Shown here: in pieces, positions 34,281 through 46,389 of the stretch | Layout of the letters: each line of letters begins with the position of its first letter | Numbering within the stretch: position 1 is the stretch's first letter | Notes under the pieces: generated by a model | What the model saw: only the letters and a program-made list of their open reading frames with translations | The model's database searches: none | What the model was told of the DNA's origin: nothing | Origin: Hyparrhenia diplandra | Taxonomy: Eukaryota > Streptophyta > Magnoliopsida > Poales > Poaceae | Length of the DNA stretch: 64,000 nt | Reading direction: 5' to 3' | NCBI GenBank assembly: GCA_015847255.1 | Contig: JADLZK010010452.1 | Span: 205,665 to 269,664 of the forward strand | Made by a program: the position numbers and the translations under genes

Positions 34281-37200
34281 AGCATTTCGGCCGCGTTTCG
34301 GGGAAGATTTTGATAGCTCTTCTTTTGATTATTGATAGATGAATACTAAGTGTGGATTTGCTACTTAGCACCCTCTGCTTAAACAGAATTACGAAAATGT
34401 ATTGTCTATTAGTCTATCTTTATGGGGTAATTGATTAATATTTTCGAAGCGACCGGCGGTAGGAGAATCCGGTGTACCGAACTTCATAAACCATTAACAT
34501 TGGAACTCTGCCCGGTGGTCGTCGTCATAAGAATTCAAGTGACGAATAAAGAAGCTGCACAACTCACAAATTCTATTTTATGAGTAAAGGTAAGTATGAT
34601 CGAATGTGAGAAGGTTTTTAAACTTTTAAAATCATATTAGTCTCATCATGATCATATCCCTTCATCTCTATAAAACCTTTTATCTTTTGCCTTTGTTTAC
34701 TATAGTATGCTTAAGTTTTGAAATATCTTCATACACCTTAGACATGATGCTTAATTTATTTTCATGGCTCAAGTTAAACATGGTGTTTAGTTTGATTTAC
34801 GAAACCACAAGGTGTGTCGATTTTTATTTCTAAAAGGCTTTTAAATTAAACATGGTGTTTAGATTAAATTGCCTTCTTAAATTGAGTTGGACATTATGTC
34901 TAGGTTGATTTTTGGGTGATAGTATACTTTAGTAGATTTCGGTTATCTTTGTGAGACTAACCCCCTGAGAAAAATTATCAAATCCAATTTGGGAAAAGAG
35001 ATTAGCTTACGCAAGATATGTAATGAACTCCAACAACTCTGCACAAAAGAAGACTCAACTCACTCTTACGAGAAAGGACGAACCTGTAAGTGCCTAAAAT
35101 ACTCAATTTGTCTTTTTGTCGCAAGTAACCTTTGCCTTAGCCACGCTTTGAGTGCAACCGCTTCATAATAATAAATAATAAAAATAAAAACAAATTTATA
35201 TAATCGTGCTAAGTTTTTAAAAAGAACCATCATTATGTTAGCACAAATAAATTATATGGACAATAACCCTATTTTCAATATCATTGCTATCCTTCGGGTA
35301 TATGTCCACTAATCATTTGCGGGGAAAGAATCTGTGGTGGCCATGTTCATGGACCTACCTCACTACCACTTCCACTACAAAAGCAGAGAAGCGGGATCAA
35401 CGTCAACCTACATCATCTTATCAAAGACTTGCTTGCTCTCATCACCTACAACAAGAAATACACGGTAGGAACGCACTCCAATCAATGACGGGCGGTACAA
35501 AGAGAAGTCACAATAATGCCCACGAGACCATGGAGGACAAGGATGTCACCAATGAGGTTTCTCCCTCGATCATCAAGGCGACCGGTGTGCTACACATCAT
35601 TAAGAAGAACACTCCACACCACGTCATTAGAGGACAAAGCTAATCAAGGAGGGACTCCAAGTTTACATCTCAAATGAGCATCCTTTCGTCAACCGTAAAT
35701 AAAGGAAGATGAAGAAGAATTGACAAAGGAGGATAAATTGGTACTGTCGGCATCCTCATCCAATTAAAAAAAAAAAAAAAAAAAAAAGAGAGAAAATGGA
35801 TTGGTACAAGGGAGAGGGACGAACACAACTAGATTCCATCAAAAGACCGGCAGTCACAACACACTCAAGGAGATGATGAGCGATCAACCACGACTTTAAG
35901 CGCCGAGTGACCACGTAGTTTGAGCTTGGGGAGGAAGACCAATTCCACTAAAAGATGATCCGACAAGGCTCTCCCTCCTCTCGCAGACTCCGCCGTTCCG
36001 ACACGAGAAAAATGAAGAGAGGACAAGACACTCATACATACCATGAGAGAACCATCATGAGGTGTTACGATCTTTGCCATGATTCTACAATAAAGGTAAC
36101 ATCTTCAGGTAAGTGTCCTAATCGATAAAGCTTTACTCTAATCATGGCATGCTTACTAAGGAGTTAAATATGTTAGCTCACAACCTTACTTGGATTAATC
36201 TGAATAGCTCAACATGTTAGCTCTTGGTTGTTCTTACCCTTGTCTCTCTAGTTTTATTTTTCTCTACACTTTTAGTTTGCTATGTTATAAAAGCCACATT
36301 CATACCCGTCGTCTGATCTTTTCACCTTTGTCACAAATAAATGAAACACATTATGCTACCATGGTTATATATGCTCAAGGTTAGAGTAGGATGAATACAA
36401 TTTTGGTTTTGTTGGTGTTTTTCCCACAGGAAAGAGCCCATGCACTTGATCTCTATCTTGACTTTGTGGCGGGGACACACTTTGCGCCTTGATTAATGTC
36501 CCGTCTACAACATGCAAGGAACATAAGGTGATGCCATCCTGGGATCATAATCCCAAGAGATGCAACTTCAAGATCAGACAAGCAAGCCTAAAAAGAACAA
36601 GACGCGGAGAAATTACAAGTGGGATCTGGAGCTGATGGACAAAGGAGACATAAAGAAGATTCAAGAAAAGTCCACCCGGCTCCCACCAACCAAGTGCGCC
36701 CGAACCGGCCACTCCAAAAAGGTCTCCACCGAAGAAACAAGCTTGGAGGAAGAAAGAAGAACACGCCTACCAAGGGGAGACAACAAGAGTACACCTTCGG
36801 AAGACCTACCACCACCAGCGTCAGCGACCGATCAAACACCGTCGGCTACCTCATCTACGCTACTCATCGAGATCATTGAAGGCACCGCACTGAACCACGA
36901 CATCCCGGCGAGATTCCATAGATGACAAAGACGCCCGAGAGTAAGTACTCGAAACTCTCGCCGAGAGGTAACTTCGGTATTTATCACGCATATTTAATTT
37001 TTCGCATAGCATATTTCAATTAGCATGTTTCCTTTAAGCATATTTACTTTTCTAAAAACCTGCATTAGAAAATCATAAAATTATGTTTTTCTTTGCATTT
37101 GCATCATTTCCTTAAAAGCCCCATGCAAGCACCCCTTCTTTGTGGTGGCATAAAAATAAAAATACAAAAAAATATTGCACTCATATGTTTTCACATTAGC

Positions 37201-38073
37201 ATCTCTATTGCATAGAAAAATTCTCAAAAAAAATGTGGGCACATGAAGGTCCACACGTTTTTCTAAAAATCAAAAAGAAGTGAGCACATGAAGGCTCACA
37301 ACATAATCCTAGAATTTGTTCCTTCGGGTATGTGCGAAATTAATATTTGCGGGGAGAACATTTAAGGAAAACCCAGGAGATGAACAAGTTCCAAGGACGA
37401 ATAAAAAGACTACTTCAAGATCCGGCTTGGGGAGAGCACCCTCGATTATCACGATAAGTATTATTATCCTATCTATTTTGAATATTAGCTAGTTAGTATA
37501 TTTTGCTTAGAGTTAATGAGTCCTAAATAAAAATATTAGTTTTAAGAGTCCAATAAATATTAGAAGTTCATGAGTTAGCTCTCTTTTCTTTAATTATGAC
37601 CTTGATGACATATGCTTGGAAATGATGAATAGTTGCTCGCCATTTAATTCCTCTTAAAAGTATTTACACTTTAGACTTAGATTCTCCCAAAGCTTTAAAT
37701 GCTTAATTTGCTCTAAACCCAACACTGTGGGAAGCACATGCTTAATCTAAGTCTTAGCATTGAAAGATAATAGTGCATGAAAAGTTGAGCTACTGTTTAT
37801 CATATTCTTAGAGATACTTGATCCCTGGTTTTTATCTTTAAAAATTATAAAATATTACATGATGAGTTCCTTAGATATGACCCTTGAGAGTTTGTCACTC
37901 GCATCAAAACATCCCACTCCACCAAATACACTGCTTCTAATCCAGAAGTACGCCTCCCCATATTCCATCAAGCCGCTAGCCATAATTATAAAAAAAATAA
38001 TAATAATAAATTCTAGCAATTTTGGATATGTCTCTCTCAATGTTTTTATACCAATTAGATTCTGGGCTACATT

Positions 38074-38109
<36 letters not shown>

Positions 38110-38822
38110 AAAGAAAAAGAAAAATAAATATTGAGAGAGAGAGAAAAGTGAGACAAGAGAGGGAGAGTAACGGACAAAAAGTCATACTAGGCGAGAAGGG
38201 CCTACCTCCCTAAATAATAAAAATATATTTAGAGATGAATAATGGACACGTGTCCGAGGGTGAGTAGGGCCCACATCTCTAAGGAGAGAGAAAAATGGAC
38301 ACAAGTCAGGGGAAAAGCCCACCTCTCCAAGAATGGACAGCCCGTGTCTTAGCAATTTTTAGAAAAGAGATATAGTCCAAGATGCTTAAAAAAAAAAAAA
38401 AAAAATAAAATACTAGAAAAGGCTAAAGGCTATTTACTACCTTTCATCCTCATCCATTTCACCACTATCATCCCACTATGTATGTCCTACCACTTGTGTA
38501 ATTCCACTATGTACTATCTACTTAAGAGGGTCATACATAGGATCTCTCGAAGTTTTCTTTTGAAAAAATAATGCAAAACCCCCGGGATGATAGTTGATCA
38601 AAGAGTTTGAGACATGGTACTTAACTTGATTGTTTTATCTTGCTTATGATTTGTGAAAAGGCTACGCCCCATGGTAAACAGGTATGAGCAATCTTGTTAA
38701 GAGGAGAATTTATTCGATATAAACACAGTACTTTGGAGGTATGAAAGCGTAGTAGCAACTCCTCGATCCTACTATAGCATATAGCTTTGCTAGGGACTAG
38801 CAAAGGGTAAGCTTGGGGAGTT
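34281..38822 (+). other. LARD internal region, non-coding
   Basis: No gag or pol motif on either strand; longest ORFs are about 120 codons and unlike any retroelement protein. A phrase pair (CCTTCGGGTAT.TG...TTTGCGGGGA) occurs at 35,293 and 37,320. Poly(A) runs lie at 35,767-35,787, 38,079-38,107 and 38,388-38,403. I found no convincing TGG-type primer site just inside the left LTR. Confidence 0.75.
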
Positions 38823-40338
38823 TGTTGATGCTCACTAACTCATATTTTTATGCATCAACCATTCATGGAAAAGAATTAAAATATAATTAGATAACCTTAT
38901 TAGGAGATTCTACTAATGATTTCCATGAGTTTTGGTGAAGTTGTGATTTCTGAGGGGACTTAACGAGAAAAACAGCAGAAATGGCGTGTCACACGACCGA
39001 CGTAACGCAACGCAATCCAACTCGAAACAAGTCTAGAAGGCTCCGGGAATACACCCGACGTTAAAGAGTCCCAAAACCAAAAAATACATAATCTAGAAGA
39101 CTCCGAGAAGACACGACGCATCGCGGGACCCCAGTGGGCCCCACTGCGGGCCGATCGGCCCAACTATTAGGCCGATCGGCCTGCCGGCCGCCAATCGCCT
39201 CCGCGGGGAAGCTTCCTCCACCGCCTCCAAGATGCAATATAAACCGGATGATTATGGTCGGTTTGATCCGATGGCGTCGGTGGGAGCACGGGATTAATCC
39301 CACATCGCTGTTGAAGTTGAAGAGACAGAGGAGGACCCATATATAAACAGCCCAAGACCCCTCAAGTCAAATCAATCCAAGTTGATCTAAAGCTTCACGT
39401 TCAATAAGAAGTAGATCAAGGAAGAGCCAAGACGAGGGAAGAAGAAGAGGAGACACCACGAGATAGGATAGCTAATTCATAGCTCTAATCTAGAGCCTAG
39501 TTTAGATAGAAAGTCGGGTTAAAAAGAGAGAGTGTATGCTCCGGTTACGGATCAGTAAGTTACACTATGGTTCAATATAATTATTGTTCTCATACACCTT
39601 CGTGCTATTTCATTATTATGTATGCAATTAATTTACTTACACTTTATTCTAGTCATAGCATATTTGATATAGTCATTATTCATGGTAATTCGAAGTACTT
39701 ATTCGTAGAGCTCCTAGTATATTATGCGCATATGCTAGGTAGTAGAGAGTATGTAAGCATGGTGCTTAGATATAATTTACTTGCGGATTCACCTTATATG
39801 CCGGGTCGTGTGTGGTAGATCGTAGTGGTGACAAACACTATTGAGTCCTTTGCAATCCTCCCCCGTGTATAAGACTAGTCGATAATGGTTCTTGGGATTA
39901 TCTTGTTTCGTTCTTGATTTTCTTAAGTAATCTTGAGGTACACATTTTTATTTATGGTTTTGATTTATATATGATCTTATGCTATGCCTGTTTATTTCCA
40001 CTTCGTAAATTCTTTGTATACTACATAAGAACTGTCCCATTTGTCCTAAATCCAATCCTAATCTAACTAGGAATTAATCTTATCCTATTGTTCACCACGT
40101 GCACCTCTACCTTGTCTCATATACCTTATCACTATTATCTTTTATTGGCTCACCCTGTTTTAAGTAAATGCTAAACCACCGAATCTCATTAGTCTTCTAT
40201 CACTGTCTTTAATCATTTGAACCGCTTATCATATCTTCCTCGTGGATTCGATATTTAAAACCCTTCCGGGTGAAATGCTCCTTTGGACATCCGTGCGCTT
40301 GCGGATCTATTTCTCACGTAAGCTAACAAATACCAACA
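38823..40338 (+). repeat. Right LTR of the LARD element
   Basis: 1,516 bp, directly repeated from the left LTR. About 250 bp of AT-rich sequence (39,560-39,790) is nearly identical, while GC-rich parts show many 1-nt indels. USE ATCCCACATCG at 39,297-39,307 and TATATAAA at 39,340-39,347. Confidence 0.92.
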
Positions 40339-40564
40339 GCGAGCTTGATGCTAGCTTGCTCTTCAAGCTTCTTTCTTTCTCGCTCTCCTCTTCTTGCGGT
40401 TCGTCTTGCTTGTCTTGCCGCTTTTCTTTTCGGGATCGGTGGCATCCCCTTGAGAGTGCTCTCTCGCCGGGCAGTCCCAAGAGAGAGCTTATTTCTTTGG
40501 CCTCCTCCTCCTCCATGGGGACAGTGGACTTGCCTCCTTTCTTCGAACCCTCCGGCTTGTCCAT
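40339..40564 (-). CDS. Copia gag, N-terminal part cut off by the LARD insertion
   Basis: ATG at 40,562-40,564 is about 35 nt after the primer site. The reading is charged (MDKPEGSKKGGKSTVPMEEE, KEISSLLGLPG) with Lys/Glu-rich coil-like sequence, and a frame change before the insertion point. It continues in the gag segment at 32,758. Confidence 0.75.
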
Positions 40565-40596
40565 ACTTCACGCGGTGAAGCGTAGACGAAGTATCC

Positions 40597-40610
40597 TAGC
40601 TCTGATACCA
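40597..40610 (-). other. Copia primer-binding site (tRNA-iMet)
   Basis: Minus strand TGGTATCAGAGCTA, complementary to the 3' end of initiator tRNA-Met, two bases from the LTR end ...CCCACA. The usual PBS of plant Copia elements. Confidence 0.92.
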
Positions 40611-40612
40611 CT

Positions 40613-41970
40613 TGTGGGATCTGATGGAAGCCTAGAGGGGGGGTGAATAGGCTGACCCCCAAAAATCGACCTGTCAAAACTTTATAGCACTGTCAGTACA
40701 GAGAGGCGCGGCACTGCCGCATAAAGGCACGGCACTGCCGCGTGAAACTGAACGACAGAGACAGAGACAGAGAATGGATGACTGTCGGAGCAGCAGGGCA
40801 CGGCACTGCCGCGTCCACGAGCGGCACTGCCGCGGGTCACTTCACAGAGGTGACCTCGAGGTGAATCTGAGAGCTGTGTCCTTGGTGCTAGTGATTCACA
40901 CTTGTTCCTGCACACAAATACTTCACAGGGAACTAGCCAAATATGATAGAAACGCAGCAACAAAGTAGATCGGGACGAAACCCTAGCTCACAAGAGAATA
41001 TATGCAATAAAGTAAAGAACACAAGTGACACAAGGATTTATCCCGTGGTTCACCGTCGCCACAAAGGCTGGGTTACGTCCACGTTGTTGAGGTTGCCACA
41101 CAAGGCTTAGCTTGCCCACCGGCTTGCTTTTTCCCTCGTTCACAAGTCTAGGGAGTTAACCCTAGAGATGTGGGGTAATGTATTGATGATTGTGTGAGGT
41201 TACAAACCTCCCAAGGCTGCCACACGAAGGGGGCAAGCTCAAGGGCGACGCCTAGCCATCTAGGAGCAAGCTCCAAGAGAAAAGAACCCTAGGGTTCCGG
41301 CCAAACGTGAACCAAATGCTCTTTCAAGTTGGGGAAGTAGTAGATCCGGCCTCCACAAGCAGTTTGCTGCCTTTTCCCTCAAAAATCCGTGGTGGAAAGT
41401 GAGGGATTGAGTAAGGAGCTCAAGGTGCTTCAATGGAGGAGAGAGAGAGAGAGCAAGAGGTGAGTTCCTGGCTGTTCTGGTCGGGAGGAAGAAGAAATGA
41501 GCCAGGTGACCGTTATGGGAGGGGTAGAATAGGTATTTATACCCCACGGACCCAACGGTCGGAAGTAAGTGTGGCACTGCCGCACTTACACGCGGCACTG
41601 CCGCACCAACTGCGCGGCACTGCCGCGCCAGCCTGACAGCAAAGGAGTGAAACTTGATATTTTGCTGGCTGGTCAGGCTAGGAGATGTGTTTTGTGGCTG
41701 GATTGGAGTTTAGAGCATATAGTCCACAGGTAGCCAAGAGTCCTAGGATCCCTCTTGATAGTACGACATTTCCTAAACTCAAGATTCAAAATATGAAATA
41801 ATTTAAACGCCTTGATCCGGAAACACCACCATCTAGCTCATGAGATGCCTTTGGACCTGTACATCAACTCCTTATTTTATTTCCTGCATGTCATCTTCGT
41901 AAATCTCATTAGTCCCCTAATTCGGTGGTCATCAACGCCAAAACCCACTTAGAGCTTGATTGCACTTACA
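40613..41970 (-). repeat. 5' LTR of SIRE-like Copia element
   Basis: On the minus strand it begins TGTAAGTGC (41,970) and ends CATCAGATCCCACA (40,613), next to the primer site. GCGGCACTGCCGC-type palindromes recur at 40,709-40,840 and 41,570-41,630. Confidence 0.88.
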
Positions 41971-44900
41971 GAGAGGAGATAAATTTTCTTTATTGCTTGT
42001 TACCCTGAAAGATTACAGGCCCCTTACTTTTATAGCCCGACTAGTGGGACTTGTAACGCAAGCAATCTCTCTAAAAGGTTTCCTTATAGATTGGAATACC
42101 TTTTTACAAGCAATCCTATTTATTTTCCTAATAAGGGCCTTCCTTATAGATAGAATATTCCCTTGCACACCAAAAGCCTAAGATAATCCTAATCAATTTC
42201 CTTCTTTATTCTCTAATTAATTGCCGAAGAGTTCACGGAAGGGAGGGCGGTGGCGGCGCGCGCCTGCCACTGGCGGCGCCGCGCTTGCCCCTCTCGGGCC
42301 TCGTGGGCCTTTGTCTTCTGGGCCCTATTTCCCGGCACATGACATCTCCCCCTTCTCCGACCGGGCGTCCTCGCCTTTGGATGAATGTCCATTCGGTCAC
42401 ACCGGGAAAGGGTGCGTTGCGCCTGGCATGATGAGCTCAACTCGCGGAGAATCAACTTGCCATGCACCGGGTTCGAGGATCATGTTCTCCCGGGTTCGCA
42501 ATGGTGCGAACTCAAGAGGTAGTGGAGGTTCCCGATGTAGCCGTGGTAGATGTGCGGTGGACGGCGCATCCTATTTGTGACGCCGTCTGTCGGGCGAAGC
42601 TGCGAGCAAGAGCTCCCGTGGAACTCCCGCCTCAAGGTGTTGATGCACCATGTCGCGAGGCGGGCTCTCCAGGAACAGGAAGCGCTCGTTGGGCGGAGCG
42701 TTGATGAAGAGCGGCGGCGCCAAATAGTGATATCACGACGAGTGGGAGGTGTAGCAACCAAATTCAACATCTTACCGTACATGAAGGAGCCGACGTCGAA
42801 CATGGACAGAGATAGCGATGTGTACCCGTTCCGCATCGTAGCCGATGTGGACGTTGTCGATGGTGAGGAAGAGGCGATCCATGCCGCCGAGGAAGACGAC
42901 CCGAGCCGGGCCGACGCGGGTGGCGCCTCGGCGATGCCGCCCAACAGGATGGCGGTTGGCGCCGCTGAAGTCGGCGGAGTCGCAGGGCGCCCAAGGCGAG
43001 GAAGTTCGCCCCCGCGAACTCCTCCCCGGGGCAAGGGCCTCCAAGAGGTCCTGGGTAGTAGCGTGAGGAAGCCGGAGGTAGAAGCGCCATCGAAGAGGAG
43101 AAGACCATCCTCCACCGCCCAGCGGTGCGGCGGCGCCGTGAGTGACGTCGAGGGCGATCCGTCGCAGTGCCGGTCCTCCGTGAGTCGCTTGTCGTGAGCC
43201 GCACGAAGACCCCGGGCCGATGTGTCGAGGTCCAAGGCGCTTGCATGCCTTGAACGTTTTCCCCGCCTCGGAGGGAAGCTCCGGATCCCGCGAAGATGCG
43301 ACCCGGCGAGGCCAGTCCGTGGCGCCCGCGTTGGTGTGTGGAGGAGGCCGGCGTGAACGTGGTGGTGTGGCCGCCGCGGTAGTACCGGAGCTCGTTGGCG
43401 GCGAAGTCCCATGTCACCCCTTCCCGTGCTTGCTAGCCAAGGCATGCCAAGGATGACGCCGACGCCGTTGCCATGCATGACATAGGGCGCCGATGTCGAA
43501 GATGCCGGCCGGCGCGGGCGACGCCGAAGGTGGCCGCCCGACATGTCGGCGAAGCGCCGGTGCGGCCGGTGATCGCGACACGCGACCGGCCGAAATCTGT
43601 AGTCCCGCCATGGTCACCACACGGGGGTCAATGTAGTTGTGCGTCGCTCCCGAAGTCGACGACACGATGCCGACGCCACCCCCCGAGATGATGCCGACGA
43701 GGTATAGAGAATGTGCACCACGTACGGGAGTTGGGGTCCCCGAATAGGACCCTCGAGGTCGGCGCCCGTCCGCGGGCGGCGTCGTCGGTGGTGGTGCCAT
43801 CCTTGTCGTCCACCGTAGTCGTTGAAGATCGTGATGTCGAAGAGGTGCTTGCACTTGTGGCGCGTGTGAGCGGCTCGTCCGCGGTTGAAGCGAGGCCGGC
43901 CTTTGCGTCGTTCCGTCATCTCCTCGGTGTCGGCCCGCTTGAACGGCCCGTGTCGGCGTAGCGTGTGCCGATGATGGTGGCACCGTAGGTGTGGTCGCCA
44001 TAGACAGAGGCGAGGCGGGTGCCTTGCCCCGCTGGCGTGGCCGGCTTCTTTGGAGTTGTAGAGGATGGTCGGGCGATGCTCGTATGCCTGGCGAGGACAT
44101 GGCGACTCCATGTCCCGTGGATCCCGCAGATTCGGCGTCCGTCTTGGCGGCTCCCCCGCCCTGCCGTCTAGATGTTCACCTACCGCTTGTCGTCTAGGTG
44201 TCCCGCCCGCCCGCGTGTGCGAGAACCGCTTGTGTACTCATCCACGGTGCTGTCTTCCTTAGCGATGCCAGCTCACCCAGCGGGTTCCACCTTGTGGCCG
44301 GGCGGCGTTCGTTGGCGTCTCGGGCGGCTTTCGTCCAATCGCCCGGCGTCTTCTCACTGGGACAGCCTCATGTACCACGCTGTGCTCCTCCTCGTGAGAT
44401 GATATGAGGCGTACCGGACTTGCTCGTGGCCGGGCGTATCTTGTCCCCTGAAGAATTGTTCGCAGCGGTTCAGCCATGGTAGAGGGTCGTCCTTGCCGTC
44501 GTACGTCGGGAAGGACAGCTTGTGTAGACGGGGTGCGAGGCCCGGGAAGTGCTCTGCTGGGGGAAGGGGCGGCGCATGCGCCCGCTGGTGCCAGCGCGCC
44601 TCCCCGGCGACGGCCGGGCGGCATGAGGTAGTTGTCCAAAGATCTTCTCGGGTCACCGCTATGACCGGTCGTTGACGTCTTGCTTCCCGTCCGTCCTCGC
44701 CTTGATGAAGGCGCGGGCGGTTTCCTCCATGCATGACTTCATTGTCTCGCCTTCCTCGCCAGCCGCGGCACGTCTTGCCTCTCGCCGGATCGGTACCGAG
44801 AGGACAAAGCAACTTGATCGGCAAGCGCGTCGAGGCGGCGGTGAAGCTGGAGAACTGATTCCCCAACTCGGTCGGCATCTTCTTCGCCCTCGGCGCCCAT

Positions 44901-45515
44901 GGTGGTGGGTGGATCGTAGTGGCCTCCGGATACCGTACCTGTCACAACCCGGGTCGATCTGGCGTGACACGTGGCTCTGGCAGCGCCCGTTGGGGCGGTG
45001 CGCCCGGCGGTTGAGGCGGCGGCGTTGACGAGGAGGGGGCAGCGGTGGTGGGCGCCGCGGCGGCGCCGCGCGTGGTGGGCGGCGGCGGCAGGGCGTGGGG
45101 GGGCGGAGGCGGCGCGGTGGGAGGCGGCGGGGCGGGGAAGGCGAGGAGAGAGGAGATAAATTTTCTTTATTGCTTGTTACCCTGAAAGACATGCACCTTT
45201 TACTTTTATAGTCCGCTAGTGGGACTTGTAACGCAAGCAATCTCTAAAAGGTTTCCTTATAGATTGGAATACCTTTTACAAGCAATCCTATTTATTTTCC
45301 TAATAAGGGCCTTCCTTATAGATGGAATATTCCCTTGCACACCAAAAGCTTTAGATAATCCTAATCAATTTCCTTCTCTATTCTCTAATTAATTGCCGAA
45401 GAGTCCGCGGAAGGGAGGCGGAGGCGCGGCGGGGCGCTGGGCGCTGCCGCGGGCGGGGCCAGCGCCCCCTCGGGCCTCGTGGGCCTGTCCTTCAGGCCCT
45501 ATTTCGGCACATGAC
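41971..45515 (-). mobile_element. Short Gypsy-like element with gag and protease only (TR-GAG type)
   Basis: Direct repeats of about 370 bp (41,971-42,346 and about 45,150-45,515) share AGGAGATAAATTTTC, TTATTGCTTGTTACCCTGAAAG, GTGGGACTTGTAACGCAAGC and end CGGCACATGACA. On the minus strand each LTR has CTATAAAAG (TATA) and AATAAA. GAGAAGGGGGAGA next to the left LTR is a polypurine tract, fixing minus orientation. The 2.8-kb interior encodes gag and a protease motif, with no reverse transcriptase, RNase H or integrase seen. The left boundary touches the Copia LTR end exactly; no matching target duplication was found. Dependent on proteins supplied in trans. Confidence 0.75.
43600..44900 (-). 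CDS. Gypsy-type gag and aspartic protease remnants, frame-broken
   Basis: From an ATG near 44,900 the reading has VLQLHRRLDALADQVAL (coil), then LSFPTYDGKDDPLPWLNRCE and QVRYASYHLTRRSTAWYMRL, which is the Retrotrans_gag core of grass Gypsy elements. Farther on come HKCKHLFDITIFNDYGG (end of a zinc-knuckle region) and SGATHNYIDPRVV, the protease active-site region; an extra T at about 43,660 spoils the frame just before it. Several further frame changes. Downstream readings to 42,480 have no known domain. Confidence 0.7.
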
Positions 45516-46166
45516 ACCAACTAATTAACTGATCAATTTTAGTTAATTTGAATTGATTTTTAGCTCCAAGTAGCAACTAGCCATGTGTATCTAAACATGC
45601 CCTGAATCCACTTGATGAGGCTTGATTAACACCAGTAAAGTTTGAGTACCATTGGGCACGCTGGGTTCTCAGGAGAGCTAATCTCACCTAGCAAATAACC
45701 AAGGAGAAAGATGTGTTTTGCTTGTGACTATTACTATCACTATTGCACTGATGTGAATTACTAGGAAAAAAATGTCAACAACAAAAAGAAAGAAACACCC
45801 CCAGCAGAATCAGCAAATCAGAGTAACCACGCAGAAGACGACGTGTACTACTGCTGCGTGGTGGTCTCAAAAACAATTCTTGATCCACTTGTGGGTACTG
45901 TTGGGTTGGTCGTCGTATTCTCTAGAACCCCTTCCTCCCACATGGAGCATCTCTATTTGTCGATCGCCAGTTAGTAGGCCAAGTTCGGCAATTATGCATG
46001 GGTGCCCAAAAGTAAAGCTGTTGCCTGATTGCATTGCATCTTTTGGTCACAGCTAGGTTCGCTGCTCACCCTTCTTGATGGCACTTTTGGGCACACTTCC
46101 TGCTTTGGTCGGTATAGCTTGCAAAGCAGCTCCCCATATCCTCCCCAACACTGTTTCTCTCTTCCT

Positions 46167-46167
<1 letters not shown>
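45516..46167. other. Intergenic stretch
   Basis: AT-rich, no gene or repeat end that I can support. The small plus ORFs at 45,772 and 46,029 have no recognisable domain. Confidence 0.5.

Positions 46168-46168
<1 letters not shown>

Positions 46169-46199
<31 letters not shown>
46169..46199. repeat. (TA)n microsatellite 1
   Basis: About 15 TA units directly outside the left end of element A. Confidence 0.95.
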
Positions 46200-46200
<1 letters not shown>

Positions 46201-46389
46201 CTATTACACTGTAGCTAGCTACAAAATATTTTCATTCTGTAGCCAGACCCGAGCAGGCGCGTGCGCATCCCACCCAACCCAAACGCAACCAGGCCTTGCC
46301 TTCCGTTTGATTGCATTAATTGCATTCATTAATGACCTGTCACCCAAATCATGCTATTATATAATTGAGCATAGATTTTAGGAACGTCG

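Larger units (their letters stand above)
32759..40338 (+). mobile_element. LARD-type LTR element nested in Copia gag
   Basis: Two direct LTRs (32,759-34,280 and 38,823-40,338), both starting TGTTGATGC and ending TACCAACA, bracket 4.5 kb with no domain of a retroelement protein. A purine-rich tract (GGTAAGCTTGGGGAGTT, about 38,806-38,822) abuts the right LTR and sets plus orientation. Candidate target duplication is imperfect (GAAAG at 32,754-32,758, GCGAG at 40,339-40,343). The left junction follows the Copia gag reading and the right junction resumes its N-terminus, so it split gag. Large size, long LTRs and missing coding make it a LARD-like non-autonomous element. Confidence 0.88.

Noticed and set aside
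34281..38822. Coding capacity in the LARD interior
   Set aside because: ORFs of at most about 120 codons on both strands, none with gag, protease, RT, RNase H or integrase motifs.
42480..43544. 354-codon minus ORF and its opposite-strand mate
   Set aside because: GC-rich DNA opens many frames; the longest ORF does not follow the gag/protease homology and contains Arg/Pro/Ser runs.
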